A stretch of 45,379 nucleotides of DNA from Flavobacteriaceae bacterium. Lineage in GTDB: Bacteria; Bacteroidota; Bacteroidia; Flavobacteriales; Flavobacteriaceae. The translations under genes and the position numbers were made by a program. The stretch covers positions 1-45,379 of the forward strand of contig CANGUZ010000014.1 in assembly GCA_947457255.1 (NCBI GenBank), in the 5' to 3' direction. The notes under the pieces were generated by a model, which was given only the letters and a program-made list of their open reading frames with translations, was not told the origin of the DNA and did not search any database. Positions 1-7,749 of the stretch are shown one piece after another. Numbering within the stretch: position 1 is the first letter of the stretch; each line of letters begins with the position of its first letter.

Positions 1-171
1 CTTAATGTTTATGCAAATGATTTAAAAGGAGGAATTATTTTAAGCATTGGCAATACTAAAATTACAGACGTCGAAACGGCATCAAAAATATTTTCTAATA
101 TTGATGAGAAAGAAACCGTTCAAATGGAAATGATGACTGCAACTGGACAAATTATTAGATTAATTTTGTAA
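1..171 (+). CDS. C-terminal fragment of a PDZ-containing HtrA/Deg-like serine protease
   Basis: The frame is open from the first base of the window to a TAA at 169-171, giving the last 56 residues of a protein whose start lies outside. The fragment contains a GGIILSIGNTKI stretch followed by an alternating beta/helix pattern ending in hydrophobic residues. That is the carboxylate-binding end of a PDZ domain, as in the second PDZ of DegP/DegQ (trypsin-like S1C) periplasmic proteases. The protease domain itself is not visible, so another PDZ protein, such as a site-2 protease or a C-terminal processing peptidase, cannot be excluded. A perfect hairpin follows the stop. Confidence 0.6.
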   Translation, partial: LNVYANDLKGGIILSIGNTKITDVETASKIFSNIDEKETVQMEMMTATGQIIRLIL

Positions 172-188
172 TAAGCATCTCTTCTTTT

Positions 189-250
189 AAAATCAATAGA
201 CTAATCACTAATAATCTTGATAAATTATTAGTGATTAGTCTATTGATTTT
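189..250. terminator. Perfect 27-bp inverted repeat, likely bidirectional terminator
   Basis: The arms at 189-215 and 224-250 are exact reverse complements of 27 bases with an 8-base loop (cttgataa). The left arm begins AAAATCAATAGAC and the right arm ends GTCTATTGATTTT, so a T-rich tail is present in either direction. It lies exactly between two converging genes, the protease-like fragment and the small protein at 251-463. Confidence 0.75.
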
Positions 251-463
251 CTATACATTAGAATTTTTTCTCTTATAAGAATAAAATGCAAATAATATCC
301 CCACAATTCCAAACCAAATTAATTTTTCATTAATTGATGCTGTAGGTGGATCATCACCTTCTAATCCTCCACCAGGTTGGTCTTGTCCAGGTTGAGCAAA
401 TAACATAAAGTCAGACAAAAAAACGAAGGAAAGTAAATATAACTTAAAAAAATTATTTTTCAT
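251..463 (-). CDS. Small secreted/membrane protein with PID-CTERM-like C-terminal tail
   Basis: A 70-residue protein. It has an N-terminal signal peptide (MKNNFFKLYLLSFVFLSDFM, with FAQ as probable cleavage region). A short Pro/Gly/Asp-rich linker follows (residues ~25-41), then a C-terminal hydrophobic helix (about 48-61) and a short basic end (YKRKN). This tripartite C-terminus, with a short motif just before one membrane helix and then Lys/Arg, resembles the small PID-CTERM or other exosortase-like sorting-tail proteins of Flavobacteriia. The motif here reads ASI rather than PID, so the assignment is tentative. Function is unknown. A good TAnnTTTG box lies just upstream, and the start is fixed by the signal peptide. 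Confidence 0.7.
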   Translation of the reverse strand: MKNNFFKLYLLSFVFLSDFMLFAQPGQDQPGGGLEGDDPPTASINEKLIWFGIVGILFAFYSYKRKNSNV

Positions 464-481
464 TTTTAATATAAATTTTTA

Positions 482-489
482 CAAAGATA
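482..489 (-). promoter_or_regulatory. Putative -7 box of the small-protein gene
   Basis: On the minus strand this reads TATCTTTG, an exact match to the Bacteroidota -7 consensus TAnnTTTG. It lies 18 bases upstream of the ATG at 463. No TTG was found at the expected -33 spacing. Confidence 0.5.
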
Positions 490-574
490 CGAATCAAATT
501 TTAAGAACCATTTCTCTTTTTTAAAAAATTACATGATGCTCACATTTTCGATAAAAAATAATATTAATTTCAAA

Positions 575-2164
575 TTAATCAAATTCTGAGGTAAAAAACA
601 ATTTTACATTCGGATATTTACTTTGGGTCATTTGAATGGTAAAATCAGAATCTGCTAAAAAAACCAACTGTTTGTACTTATCGTGTGCTAAGAATTTTTG
701 CTTAATTCTTCTAAATTCTTTAAATTCTTCGCTTTTTGGATCATTAGGTTTTACCCAACACGCTTTATGAACTGGAAAATTTTCATAATTACATTTTGCT
801 CCATATTCATGTTCCAAACGGTATTGTATTACTTCGTATTGAAGCGCACCTACAGTCCCTATGATTTTACGATTATTCATTTCTAAAGTAAATAATTGTG
901 CAACACCTTCATCCATTAGTTGGTCTATTCCTTTGTCAAGTTGCTTCGATTTCATTGGATCTGCATTATTGATATATCTAAAATGCTCTGGAGAAAAACT
1001 AGGAATTCCTTTAAAACTCATTACCTCTCCCTCTGTTAGAGTATCACCAATTTTAAAATTACCAGTATCGTGTAAGCCCACAATATCTCCGGGATAGGAT
1101 ATGTCTACGATTTCCTTTTTTTCAGCAAAAAAAGCATTTGGACTCGAAAATTTTAAATTTTTATTTTGCCTCACGTGCAAATAAGGTTTGTTTCGCTCAA
1201 AAGTTCCGGAAACAATTTTTATAAAGGCAAGTCTGTCTCTGTGTTTCGGATCCATATTGGCATGAATTTTAAAAACAAAACCAGACATTTTTTCTTCTTT
1301 TGGGTCTACTAATCGCGTTTCTGAATCTTTTGGTCTTGGTGATGGTGCAATCGCTACGAAGCAATCTAGCAATTCTCTAACTCCAAAATTATTCAATGCT
1401 GATCCAAAAAACACAGGTTGCATTTTTCCGTCTAAATATTCTTGCTGGTCAAATTTAGGGTACACCTCATCAATTAATTCTAGTTCTTCTCTTAATTTTG
1501 AGGCTGGTTTTTCTCCAATAATTTTGTCTAATTCAGGACTTTTTACATCAGAAAATGCAATTGTTTCTTCAATGTTTTTTCTGCTATCTCCACTAAATAA
1601 GTTGATGTTTTGTTCCCAGAGATTGTAAATGCCTTGAAAATCATAACCCATACCAATCGGAAAGCTCAAGGGAGTAACAGTTAATCCTAATTTTTGTTCT
1701 ACTTCATCCATCAAATCGAAAGCATCTTTCCCTTCACGGTCTAATTTGTTAATAAAGACAATTATAGGAATTTTTCTCATTCTGCATACAGCAACCAATT
1801 TTTCAGTTTGTTCTTCGACACCTTTTGCAACATCAATAACCACAATAACACTATCGACAGCTGTTAATGTTCTAAAAGTGTCTTCTGCAAAATCCTTGTG
1901 TCCAGGTGTATCTAGAATGTTTATTTTTTTGTCTTTATAATTAAAAGCCAAAACCGATGTCGAAACCGAAATTCCTCTTTGGCGCTCAATCTCCATAAAA
2001 TCTGAAGTAGCTCCTTTTTTTATTTTGTTGTTTTTTACGGCACCTGCTTCTTGAATTGCTCCTCCAAAAAGTAATAATTTTTCAGTTAATGTAGTTTTTC
2101 CAGCATCTGGATGTGATATAATTCCGAAGGTTCGGCGACGTTGTATTTCTTGTAAAAAGCTCAT
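575..2164 (-). CDS. prfC: Peptide chain release factor 3 (RF3)
   Basis: A 529-residue translational GTPase that recycles RF1/RF2 from the ribosome after peptide release. Visible motifs are the G1 P-loop HPDAGKTT (residues ~18-25), the switch II motif DTPGH and the G4 motif NKLD. The N-terminus MSFLQEIQRRRTFGIISHPD is typical of RF3, and the length equals the usual 529 residues. The frame extends upstream to an ATG at 2230, but I chose 2164. The extra 22 residues have no family counterpart, and an exact TAnnTTTG promoter box (2184-2191) lies between the two starts, so the longer start would be outside the transcript. It appears to be a single gene, divergent from the PPIase operon. Confidence 0.95.
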   Translation of the reverse strand: MSFLQEIQRRRTFGIISHPDAGKTTLTEKLLLFGGAIQEAGAVKNNKIKKGATSDFMEIERQRGISVSTSVLAFNYKDKKINILDTPGHKDFAEDTFRTLTAVDSVIVVIDVAKGVEEQTEKLVAVCRMRKIPIIVFINKLDREGKDAFDLMDEVEQKLGLTVTPLSFPIGMGYDFQGIYNLWEQNINLFSGDSRKNIEETIAFSDVKSPELDKIIGEKPASKLREELELIDEVYPKFDQQEYLDGKMQPVFFGSALNNFGVRELLDCFVAIAPSPRPKDSETRLVDPKEEKMSGFVFKIHANMDPKHRDRLAFIKIVSGTFERNKPYLHVRQNKNLKFSSPNAFFAEKKEIVDISYPGDIVGLHDTGNFKIGDTLTEGEVMSFKGIPSFSPEHFRYINNADPMKSKQLDKGIDQLMDEGVAQLFTLEMNNRKIIGTVGALQYEVIQYRLEHEYGAKCNYENFPVHKACWVKPNDPKSEEFKEFRRIKQKFLAHDKYKQLVFLADSDFTIQMTQSKYPNVKLFFTSEFD

Positions 2165-2183
2165 ATTTCTTGTAAATGGAATG

Positions 2184-2191
2184 CAAAAATA
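2184..2191 (-). promoter_or_regulatory. Putative -7 box of prfC
   Basis: It reads TATTTTTG on the minus strand (TAnnTTTG consensus), 19 bases upstream of the prfC ATG. Its position argues against the longer in-frame start at 2230. Confidence 0.55.
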
Positions 2192-2310
2192 GCATTTATT
2201 CAACAAATAAATAGACTTTGTTCTAAACAACTATTTTACAGTAGGTTTTCAATATAAAATGGTTGAAAGTAATTTCGTTAATAATTTTTTGTTAATAGTA
2301 TTACCTATAC

Positions 2311-2340
2311 TTGTATAATGCAATCGAATTGTTATTTTTG
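2311..2340 (+). promoter_or_regulatory. Bacteroidota-type promoter of the PPIase operon
   Basis: TTG at 2311-2313, then exactly 19 bases, then TATTTTTG at 2333-2340. This matches both halves of the Flavobacterium consensus TTG-N19-TAnnTTTG. It is the best complete promoter I found in the window. It precedes the ATG at 2418 by about 78 bases. Confidence 0.65.
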
Positions 2341-2417
2341 TTGATTGAAATTTGTTAAAAAATAACTCAAAAAATCAATTTAGACCTAATTTAGTATTAA
2401 ACAGAAACTTTAAAATA

Positions 2418-4388
2418 ATGAAAATAAAACAATTGTTTGTCGGATTATTACTTTTTTTTCAATTTATAACTTATGCTCAAAATATTAAAAAAGAAGTTTT
2501 ATTTACAATTGATGATAAAGCCTACTACACTGATGAATTTTCGAGAGTCTATAATAAAAATTTAGATTTAGTTAAAGACGAATCTCAAAAAGATTTAACT
2601 CAATACTTAGAGTTATTTGTTGGATATAAACTTAAAATACACAAAGCAAATAAGTTAGGTTTGCAAAATGGGGAGGCATATAAAAACGAACTTAATTCTT
2701 ATAGAACCCAGCTCTCAAAAAATTATTTAACTGATTCTAAAGTAACAAAAGAGCTAGTTGAAGAAGGCTATAATCGTTCGCTAAAAGAGATTAAAGCATC
2801 ACATATTTTAATTACAGTTGATGAAAATGCTTCTCCAGCGGATACTTTAATTGCATTTAATAAGATTAAATCGATTCACGATAGAGCTCTTAAAGGTGAA
2901 AATTTCGGAAAATTAGCTGAAGAATTATCAGAAGATCCATCTGCTAAAGAGAACAAAGGTGATTTAGGTTATTTTTCTGCATTTAGAATGGTCTATGCTT
3001 TTGAGTCTGCGGCATATAAAACGCCAAAAGGTAAGATTTCGAATCCTATTAGAACTCGTTTTGGTTATCACATTGTTAAAGTTGATGATGTTAGAGATAA
3101 TAGAGGCGAGATTACAGTAGAGCATATCATGATTTTAAATCCAAAGGATGCAGCCACAGAGGAAAGTGAAAAAGCAGAAAGTAAAATTCAGGATATTTAT
3201 CAAAAAATTCAACAAGGCGAGAATTTCGAAGAATTAGCTAAGCAATTTTCAGATGATAAATCGTCATCTCCAAAAGGAGGACTCCTTAATCGTTTTGGAT
3301 CAGGACAGTTAAGTTCAGAAGAATTTGAAAATGCAGCATTTTCTTTAACTACAGAAAAACCGATTTCAGCTCCTTTTCAAAGTGAATTTGGATGGCATAT
3401 TGTAAAGTTAATAGAAAAATATCCTGTAAAACCTTTCGAAGAAGTAAAATCAGAATTAGAAAATAAAGTTGGAAAAGACGATCGTTCAAGATTGATTGTA
3501 AATTCATTGAATGAAAAACTTAGAAAAAAGTATACAATAAAAAGAGATAATAAGCTGTACAAAGCTTCAGCAAAAACGGTTACTGATGACTTTTATGAAA
3601 ATAAATGGGAATTGCCAACTGTTACAATACCGTATGATGGAAAGCTATTTGCAATACAAGAAAAAATAATTACAGGAACTGATTTTTTGAACTATGTAAA
3701 AGAGCAACAACAAGCAGGAAGTAAACTGAAACCTGTAAATAAATTAGTTGATGATTTATACGAAAAATTTCTTGACACTAAATTAAATAATTACTACAAT
3801 GACAATTTAGAATTGGAGTTTCCTGATTTTGCTAACGTTATTGAAGAGTATAGAGACGGATTATTGCTTTTCGATTTAATGGAAAAAGAAATATGGGAAA
3901 AATCAAAAACAGATTCAATAGGTTTGCAAGCGTTTTATGAAGGCAAAAAATCAGAGTATACTTGGAAAAATAGAGTAGATGTTACAGTAGCTTCATCAAC
4001 TAATATTGAAGTTATTAAGAAAGCACAAAAAATGTTTAAACAAAATATGGCTTCTGAGCAAATTAAAGAAAAATTAAACACCAAAGATAAAGTGCAGATA
4101 ATGACAAATACAGGTGTTTTTGAAGAAGGTTCAGAATCGCTTCCAAAAGAATTAAAGTTTAAAGTTGGAGTTTCGGATATTCTAAAAGAAGGCGAATATT
4201 ATTTTGTAGTAAAAACCGATAAAGTAATTCCGGCCGCCCCAAAGACACTAGAAGAATGTAAAGGAAAAGTTATTAACGACTATCAACAGTTTTTAGAAGA
4301 AAATTGGGTTAATAATTTAAAAAAGGAATTTACAATTAAAGTGAATAAAGATGTTTTTGAAAATGTAAAAAAGCAACTTCAAAAATAA
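2418..4388 (+). CDS. Periplasmic peptidyl-prolyl cis-trans isomerase with two parvulin (PpiC) domains
   Basis: A 656-residue exported foldase. It has a signal peptide (MKIKQLFVGLLLFFQFITYA, then Q) and a helical SurA_N-like region. Two parvulin domains follow, at residues ~127-222 (ASHILI ... FGYHIVKVDD) and ~234-332 (VEHIMIL ... FGWHIVKL). A long C-terminal region (~333-656) has no recognised motif. Known family members assist folding of outer-membrane proteins in the periplasm. The frame opens at a TTG at 2352, but the ATG at 2418 gives a proper signal peptide and is preferred. The stop overlaps the next ATG by one base (TAATG), showing translational coupling in an operon. Confidence 0.9.
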   Translation: MKIKQLFVGLLLFFQFITYAQNIKKEVLFTIDDKAYYTDEFSRVYNKNLDLVKDESQKDLTQYLELFVGYKLKIHKANKLGLQNGEAYKNELNSYRTQLSKNYLTDSKVTKELVEEGYNRSLKEIKASHILITVDENASPADTLIAFNKIKSIHDRALKGENFGKLAEELSEDPSAKENKGDLGYFSAFRMVYAFESAAYKTPKGKISNPIRTRFGYHIVKVDDVRDNRGEITVEHIMILNPKDAATEESEKAESKIQDIYQKIQQGENFEELAKQFSDDKSSSPKGGLLNRFGSGQLSSEEFENAAFSLTTEKPISAPFQSEFGWHIVKLIEKYPVKPFEEVKSELENKVGKDDRSRLIVNSLNEKLRKKYTIKRDNKLYKASAKTVTDDFYENKWELPTVTIPYDGKLFAIQEKIITGTDFLNYVKEQQQAGSKLKPVNKLVDDLYEKFLDTKLNNYYNDNLELEFPDFANVIEEYRDGLLLFDLMEKEIWEKSKTDSIGLQAFYEGKKSEYTWKNRVDVTVASSTNIEVIKKAQKMFKQNMASEQIKEKLNTKDKVQIMTNTGVFEEGSESLPKELKFKVGVSDILKEGEYYFVVKTDKVIPAAPKTLEECKGKVINDYQQFLEENWVNNLKKEFTIKVNKDVFENVKKQLQK

Positions 4389-5239
4389 TGTACAAAAGCT
4401 GGTTTTTGTTTTGGATAGTTCTCTTATTTTCTTCTTGTGATTTTTTTAAAAAAGAGGTAAATTCTACTGCTATAGCTAGAGTAAAAGATAGCTATTTGTA
4501 TAAAGAGGAGCTAAATAATTTGGTTCCAAAAGGGACTTCTAAGCAGGATAGTTTACAAATAGTAAGAAGTTTTATTGATCGTTGGGCTTCACAGAAATTA
4601 TTAATAAATGCAGCAGAACTAAATATTGATAGTGAGGACAAAGCTGCATTTGATGAATTGATAAAACAGTATAAAATAGATTTATATACAAAAGCATACA
4701 TTGAAAAAGTTGTAAAAAAAACGTTAGATACTATAATTTCAGAACAAGATTTAGAAGCATACTATAAAAACAATAAAGAGAATTTTAAAACAAATGGGAC
4801 TTTAGTTCGTTTAAGATACATTAACTTAAGTAAAGACAATCCAAAATTCCAAAGTATAAAAAGTAAGTTTTTAGATTTTAAGAAATCGGATAAGAAATTT
4901 TGGGATACTTATGCGTTACAATGTAAGAGTTTTGCTCTAAACGATTCTATATGGGTAGATTTAAGTAGTATTTACGATAAATTACCATTTATAAATCCAG
5001 ACAATAGAGATCAATATATAGCTTCAGGAAAAACGATTCAGCATTCAGATTCACTTGACGTTTATTTAGTAAAAATTAGACAAATAATAGATAAGAACCA
5101 GATTGCTCCGTTTGATTATCTGAAACCAACATTAAAAGAGGTTATCCTAAATAAAAGAAAGTTAGAGTTAATAAAAAAATTTGAAAAAGAAATTACAGAT
5201 GATGCAATTAAAGACAAGGATTATGAAATTTATAAATAA
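4388..5239 (+). CDS. SurA-related lipoprotein, no clear parvulin core
   Basis: A 283-residue protein with a lipoprotein signal peptide: a hydrophobic stretch then LFSSC (lipobox, Cys17). It should be lipid-anchored to the envelope. The body is helical and Lys-rich, with a stretch resembling the SurA/PpiC N-terminal chaperone domain (RVKDSYLYKEELNNLVP, then helices). A region at ~125-240 occupies the parvulin position but lacks the usual HIL...GG...FGYH signatures. It lies between two real PPIases, starts inside the stop codon of the upstream gene and overlaps the downstream gene by 17 bases. It is probably a chaperone-type partner without isomerase activity. Family placement is inferred from context and fold pattern. 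Confidence 0.8.
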   Translation: MYKSWFLFWIVLLFSSCDFFKKEVNSTAIARVKDSYLYKEELNNLVPKGTSKQDSLQIVRSFIDRWASQKLLINAAELNIDSEDKAAFDELIKQYKIDLYTKAYIEKVVKKTLDTIISEQDLEAYYKNNKENFKTNGTLVRLRYINLSKDNPKFQSIKSKFLDFKKSDKKFWDTYALQCKSFALNDSIWVDLSSIYDKLPFINPDNRDQYIASGKTIQHSDSLDVYLVKIRQIIDKNQIAPFDYLKPTLKEVILNKRKLELIKKFEKEITDDAIKDKDYEIYK

Positions 5240-6632
5240 TAGCGCAGCACCGTTTATATTCTTTTTTATTGTTTTCTCTACAACCATAAAGGCACAAGAA
5301 ATAATTAAAGACACTGTTAAAAAGGTAGTGATTGAGAAAACTGCTTCTCAAAGACAAAAGATTGATGGAGTAATTGCTACAGTTGGAGATTATTTAGTTT
5401 TAGATTCAGATATTGATAAATCTTTTCTAGAAATTTCAAGTCAAGGAGGCTCAATTAAAGATATCACTAGATGTCAAATGTTAGGAAAATTATTAGAAGA
5501 CAAGCTTTATGCACATCAAGCAGTACAAGATAGTATAATAGTTACTGATGAAGAAGTCAAATCGAAACTAGAGGAGCAAATTGGTTATATGGTCGAGCAA
5601 TTAGGTTCGATGGAAAAGGCAGTGCTGTATTTCAAAAAAGCCAATGAAGAGGAATTTAGAGCAGACCTTTTCGAAATAATAAAAATGAATAAGTTGGCTT
5701 CGGAAATGACCAAACGAATTGTTGATAAGGTCGAAATTACTCCAGAAGAAGTTCGTAATTTTTTCAAAAAAATACCTGCAAGCGATTTGCCTACATTTGG
5801 TGCAGAGATGGAAGTTGCCCAAATAGTCATAAAACCCAAGATAACCGAAGCCGAAAAGCAAAAAGTAATAGATAAACTCAAAGAGTTTAAAAAAGATGTT
5901 CAAGAAGGATCTAGTTTTTCTACAAAAGCAGTTTTATATTCTCAAGATCCAGGATCAAGCTCTAACGGGGGATATTATAAAATGAACAAAAAAACACCTT
6001 TTGTAAAAGAGTTTAAAGATGTTGCATTTAGTCTTGCAGAAGGTGAAATTTCAGAACCTTTTGAAACTGAGTTTGGTTTTCATATCATTTACGTTGAAAA
6101 AATAAAAGGACAGGAAGTAGAGTTAAGACATATTCTTTTAGTTCCAGCTATTTCTGCCGAATCTCTAAAAGAAGCTAAAGAAAAGATAACTCAAATTAAG
6201 AAAAAAATTGACGAGAAAGTAGTTACGTTTGCTGAAGCTGCAAGAGCAGAATCTGATGAGAAAGAAACAAAAGCTAATGGTGGACTTCTAGTAAACCCAA
6301 AAACACAAGATACTCATTTTGAACTTACAAAAATGGATCCTTCGCTTTACAGTCAAGTGTCAAACTTAAAAGAAGGAGAGGTTTCATTGCCAATTGTAGA
6401 TACTGAACAAAATGGAAAAAAGAAATACAAATTAGTAACTGTGACCAATAGAATCAATGAGCATACTGCCGATTATGCTAAAGATTATATAAAAATTAAA
6501 GAGATAGCTCTAAAAGAAAAACAAATAAATGCCATTGCGAAATGGTCTGAAGAAAAAATTAAAGAAACCTATATTAAGATCAATGGAGAATATAGAGATT
6601 GTCCGTTTACTAATAACTGGTTAAAAAAGTAG
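5223..6632 (+). CDS. surA: SurA-like periplasmic chaperone / peptidyl-prolyl isomerase
   Basis: A 469-residue exported protein with a signal peptide (residues 1-25, ending IKAQ). A SurA_N domain follows, beginning QKIDGVIATVGDYLVLDSDI at about 45-64. There are two parvulin domains. The first, at ~195-295, is well conserved (AQIVIK, DPGSSSNGGYY, EFGFHIIYVE). The second, at ~300-410 (LRHILL ...), is less so. SurA escorts unfolded beta-barrel proteins to the BAM complex. The ATG at 5223 lies 17 bases inside the upstream gene and gives the signal peptide. A longer frame start at 5181 would add residues before it and is rejected. It is the third gene of a tightly coupled operon. Confidence 0.88.
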   Translation: MKFINNSAAPFIFFFIVFSTTIKAQEIIKDTVKKVVIEKTASQRQKIDGVIATVGDYLVLDSDIDKSFLEISSQGGSIKDITRCQMLGKLLEDKLYAHQAVQDSIIVTDEEVKSKLEEQIGYMVEQLGSMEKAVLYFKKANEEEFRADLFEIIKMNKLASEMTKRIVDKVEITPEEVRNFFKKIPASDLPTFGAEMEVAQIVIKPKITEAEKQKVIDKLKEFKKDVQEGSSFSTKAVLYSQDPGSSSNGGYYKMNKKTPFVKEFKDVAFSLAEGEISEPFETEFGFHIIYVEKIKGQEVELRHILLVPAISAESLKEAKEKITQIKKKIDEKVVTFAEAARAESDEKETKANGGLLVNPKTQDTHFELTKMDPSLYSQVSNLKEGEVSLPIVDTEQNGKKKYKLVTVTNRINEHTADYAKDYIKIKEIALKEKQINAIAKWSEEKIKETYIKINGEYRDCPFTNNWLKK

Positions 6633-6663
6633 ATTTTAGTTTAGATTCTATCTGAGTTAATCT

Positions 6664-6691
6664 GAAATCAAAAATCAAAAATCAAAAATCA
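6664..6691 (+). repeat. Heptanucleotide tandem repeat (AAAATCA)n before moxR
   Basis: Four consecutive 7-base units (GAAATCA then three AAAATCA) end one base before the ATG of the MoxR gene at 6693. The repeat replaces any normal ribosome-binding region. Confidence 0.85.
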
Positions 6692-6692
6692 A

Positions 6693-7646
6693 ATGTCCGA
6701 CGTAACAGCAATACAAAATTTAGTTCAAAAAAGAACCGAATTAAAAAAGGAAATATCTAAAATAATTGTAGGTCAAGATGAAGTTGTAGACCAAGTTTTA
6801 TTGAGTATTTTCTCTGGAGGTCATGCACTTTTAGTAGGCGTGCCTGGATTAGCCAAAACCTTAATGGTTAATACTATTTCGCAAGCTTTAGGTTTAGATT
6901 TTAAACGCATACAATTTACACCTGACTTAATGCCTTCGGATATATTAGGAAGTGAAATTCTTGATGAAAACCGTCAATTCAAATTTATAAAAGGGCCAAT
7001 TTTTTCGAATATTATTTTGGCTGATGAAATTAACAGGACGCCTCCAAAAACTCAAGCTGCTTTGCTAGAAGCCATGCAAGAACGTGCAGTAACTATAGCG
7101 GGACATAATTACAAATTAGATTTGCCTTATTTTGTATTGGCAACACAAAATCCAATTGAGCAAGAAGGAACATATCCTTTACCAGAAGCACAATTAGACC
7201 GATTTATGTTTTCAATTAAACTAGATTATCCATCGTTTGCCGAAGAAGTACAGGTAGTAAAAAGTACCACAACTGATGCAAAAGTTTCAGTAAATCCGCT
7301 ATTTACAGCACAAGAGATTATCGATTTTCAGCATTTAATTCGTAGGATTCCAGTTACTGATAATGTAATAGAATATGCTGTTACATTAGTAAGTAAAACA
7401 CGTCCTGACAATGCGCTTTCTAATGATTTTATAAAAAATTATATCGATTGGGGGGCGGGCCCAAGAGCTTCTCAAAATTTAATTTTGGCTGCAAAGGCTC
7501 ATGCTGCTTTTAACGGTAAATTTTCGCCAGATATTGAAGATGTAAAAGCCGTAGCAACAGGAATTTTGAGGCATCGTGTAGTAAAAAATTACAAAGCCGA
7601 TGCTGAAGGAATTACAATTGAAAAAATTATTGCCTCTCTTTTTTAG
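6693..7646 (+). CDS. MoxR-family AAA+ ATPase
   Basis: A 317-residue cytoplasmic AAA+ ATPase. Walker A is GVPGLAKT (49-56), Walker B is IILADEINR (107-115), and sensor 1 is LATQNPIEQEGTYPLPEAQL, which is diagnostic for MoxR. The length is normal. MoxR proteins act as chaperones that assemble or activate metalloenzymes and envelope complexes, usually with a neighbouring DUF58/VWA partner. Here no such partner follows: the next gene is convergent. It is 60 bases after surA, so co-transcription with the chaperone operon is likely. The ATG is directly preceded by a heptamer repeat. Confidence 0.93.
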   Translation: MSDVTAIQNLVQKRTELKKEISKIIVGQDEVVDQVLLSIFSGGHALLVGVPGLAKTLMVNTISQALGLDFKRIQFTPDLMPSDILGSEILDENRQFKFIKGPIFSNIILADEINRTPPKTQAALLEAMQERAVTIAGHNYKLDLPYFVLATQNPIEQEGTYPLPEAQLDRFMFSIKLDYPSFAEEVQVVKSTTTDAKVSVNPLFTAQEIIDFQHLIRRIPVTDNVIEYAVTLVSKTRPDNALSNDFIKNYIDWGAGPRASQNLILAAKAHAAFNGKFSPDIEDVKAVATGILRHRVVKNYKADAEGITIEKIIASLF

Positions 7647-7723
7647 AAAAACAATTTTTTAAATTAAACTTTTCTAAGAAATAAGTCTTAATATTCTTAA
7701 CTATCTTAACGGTTTAAAAATGT

Positions 7724-7749
7724 ATTCGATTATTTATTAACAATCGAAT
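7724..7749. terminator. Hairpin at the 3' end of the 7730-8863 gene
   Basis: ATTCGATT (7724-7731) and AATCGAAT (7742-7749) form an 8-bp stem with a 10-base loop that includes the TAA stop of the minus-strand gene. A short T run (tttttaaacc) follows in the minus direction. It may also serve the convergent moxR transcript. Confidence 0.4.

Noticed and set aside
2165..2230. Longer in-frame start for prfC at 2230
   Set aside because: The added residues do not fit RF3, and a promoter box lies between the two starts.
2352..2417. TTG-initiated extension of the first PPIase
   Set aside because: The ATG at 2418 gives a clean signal peptide; the extension would bury it.
5181..5222. Longer start of the SurA-like gene
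   Set aside because: It adds a charged stretch before the signal peptide; the ATG at 5223 is the natural start.
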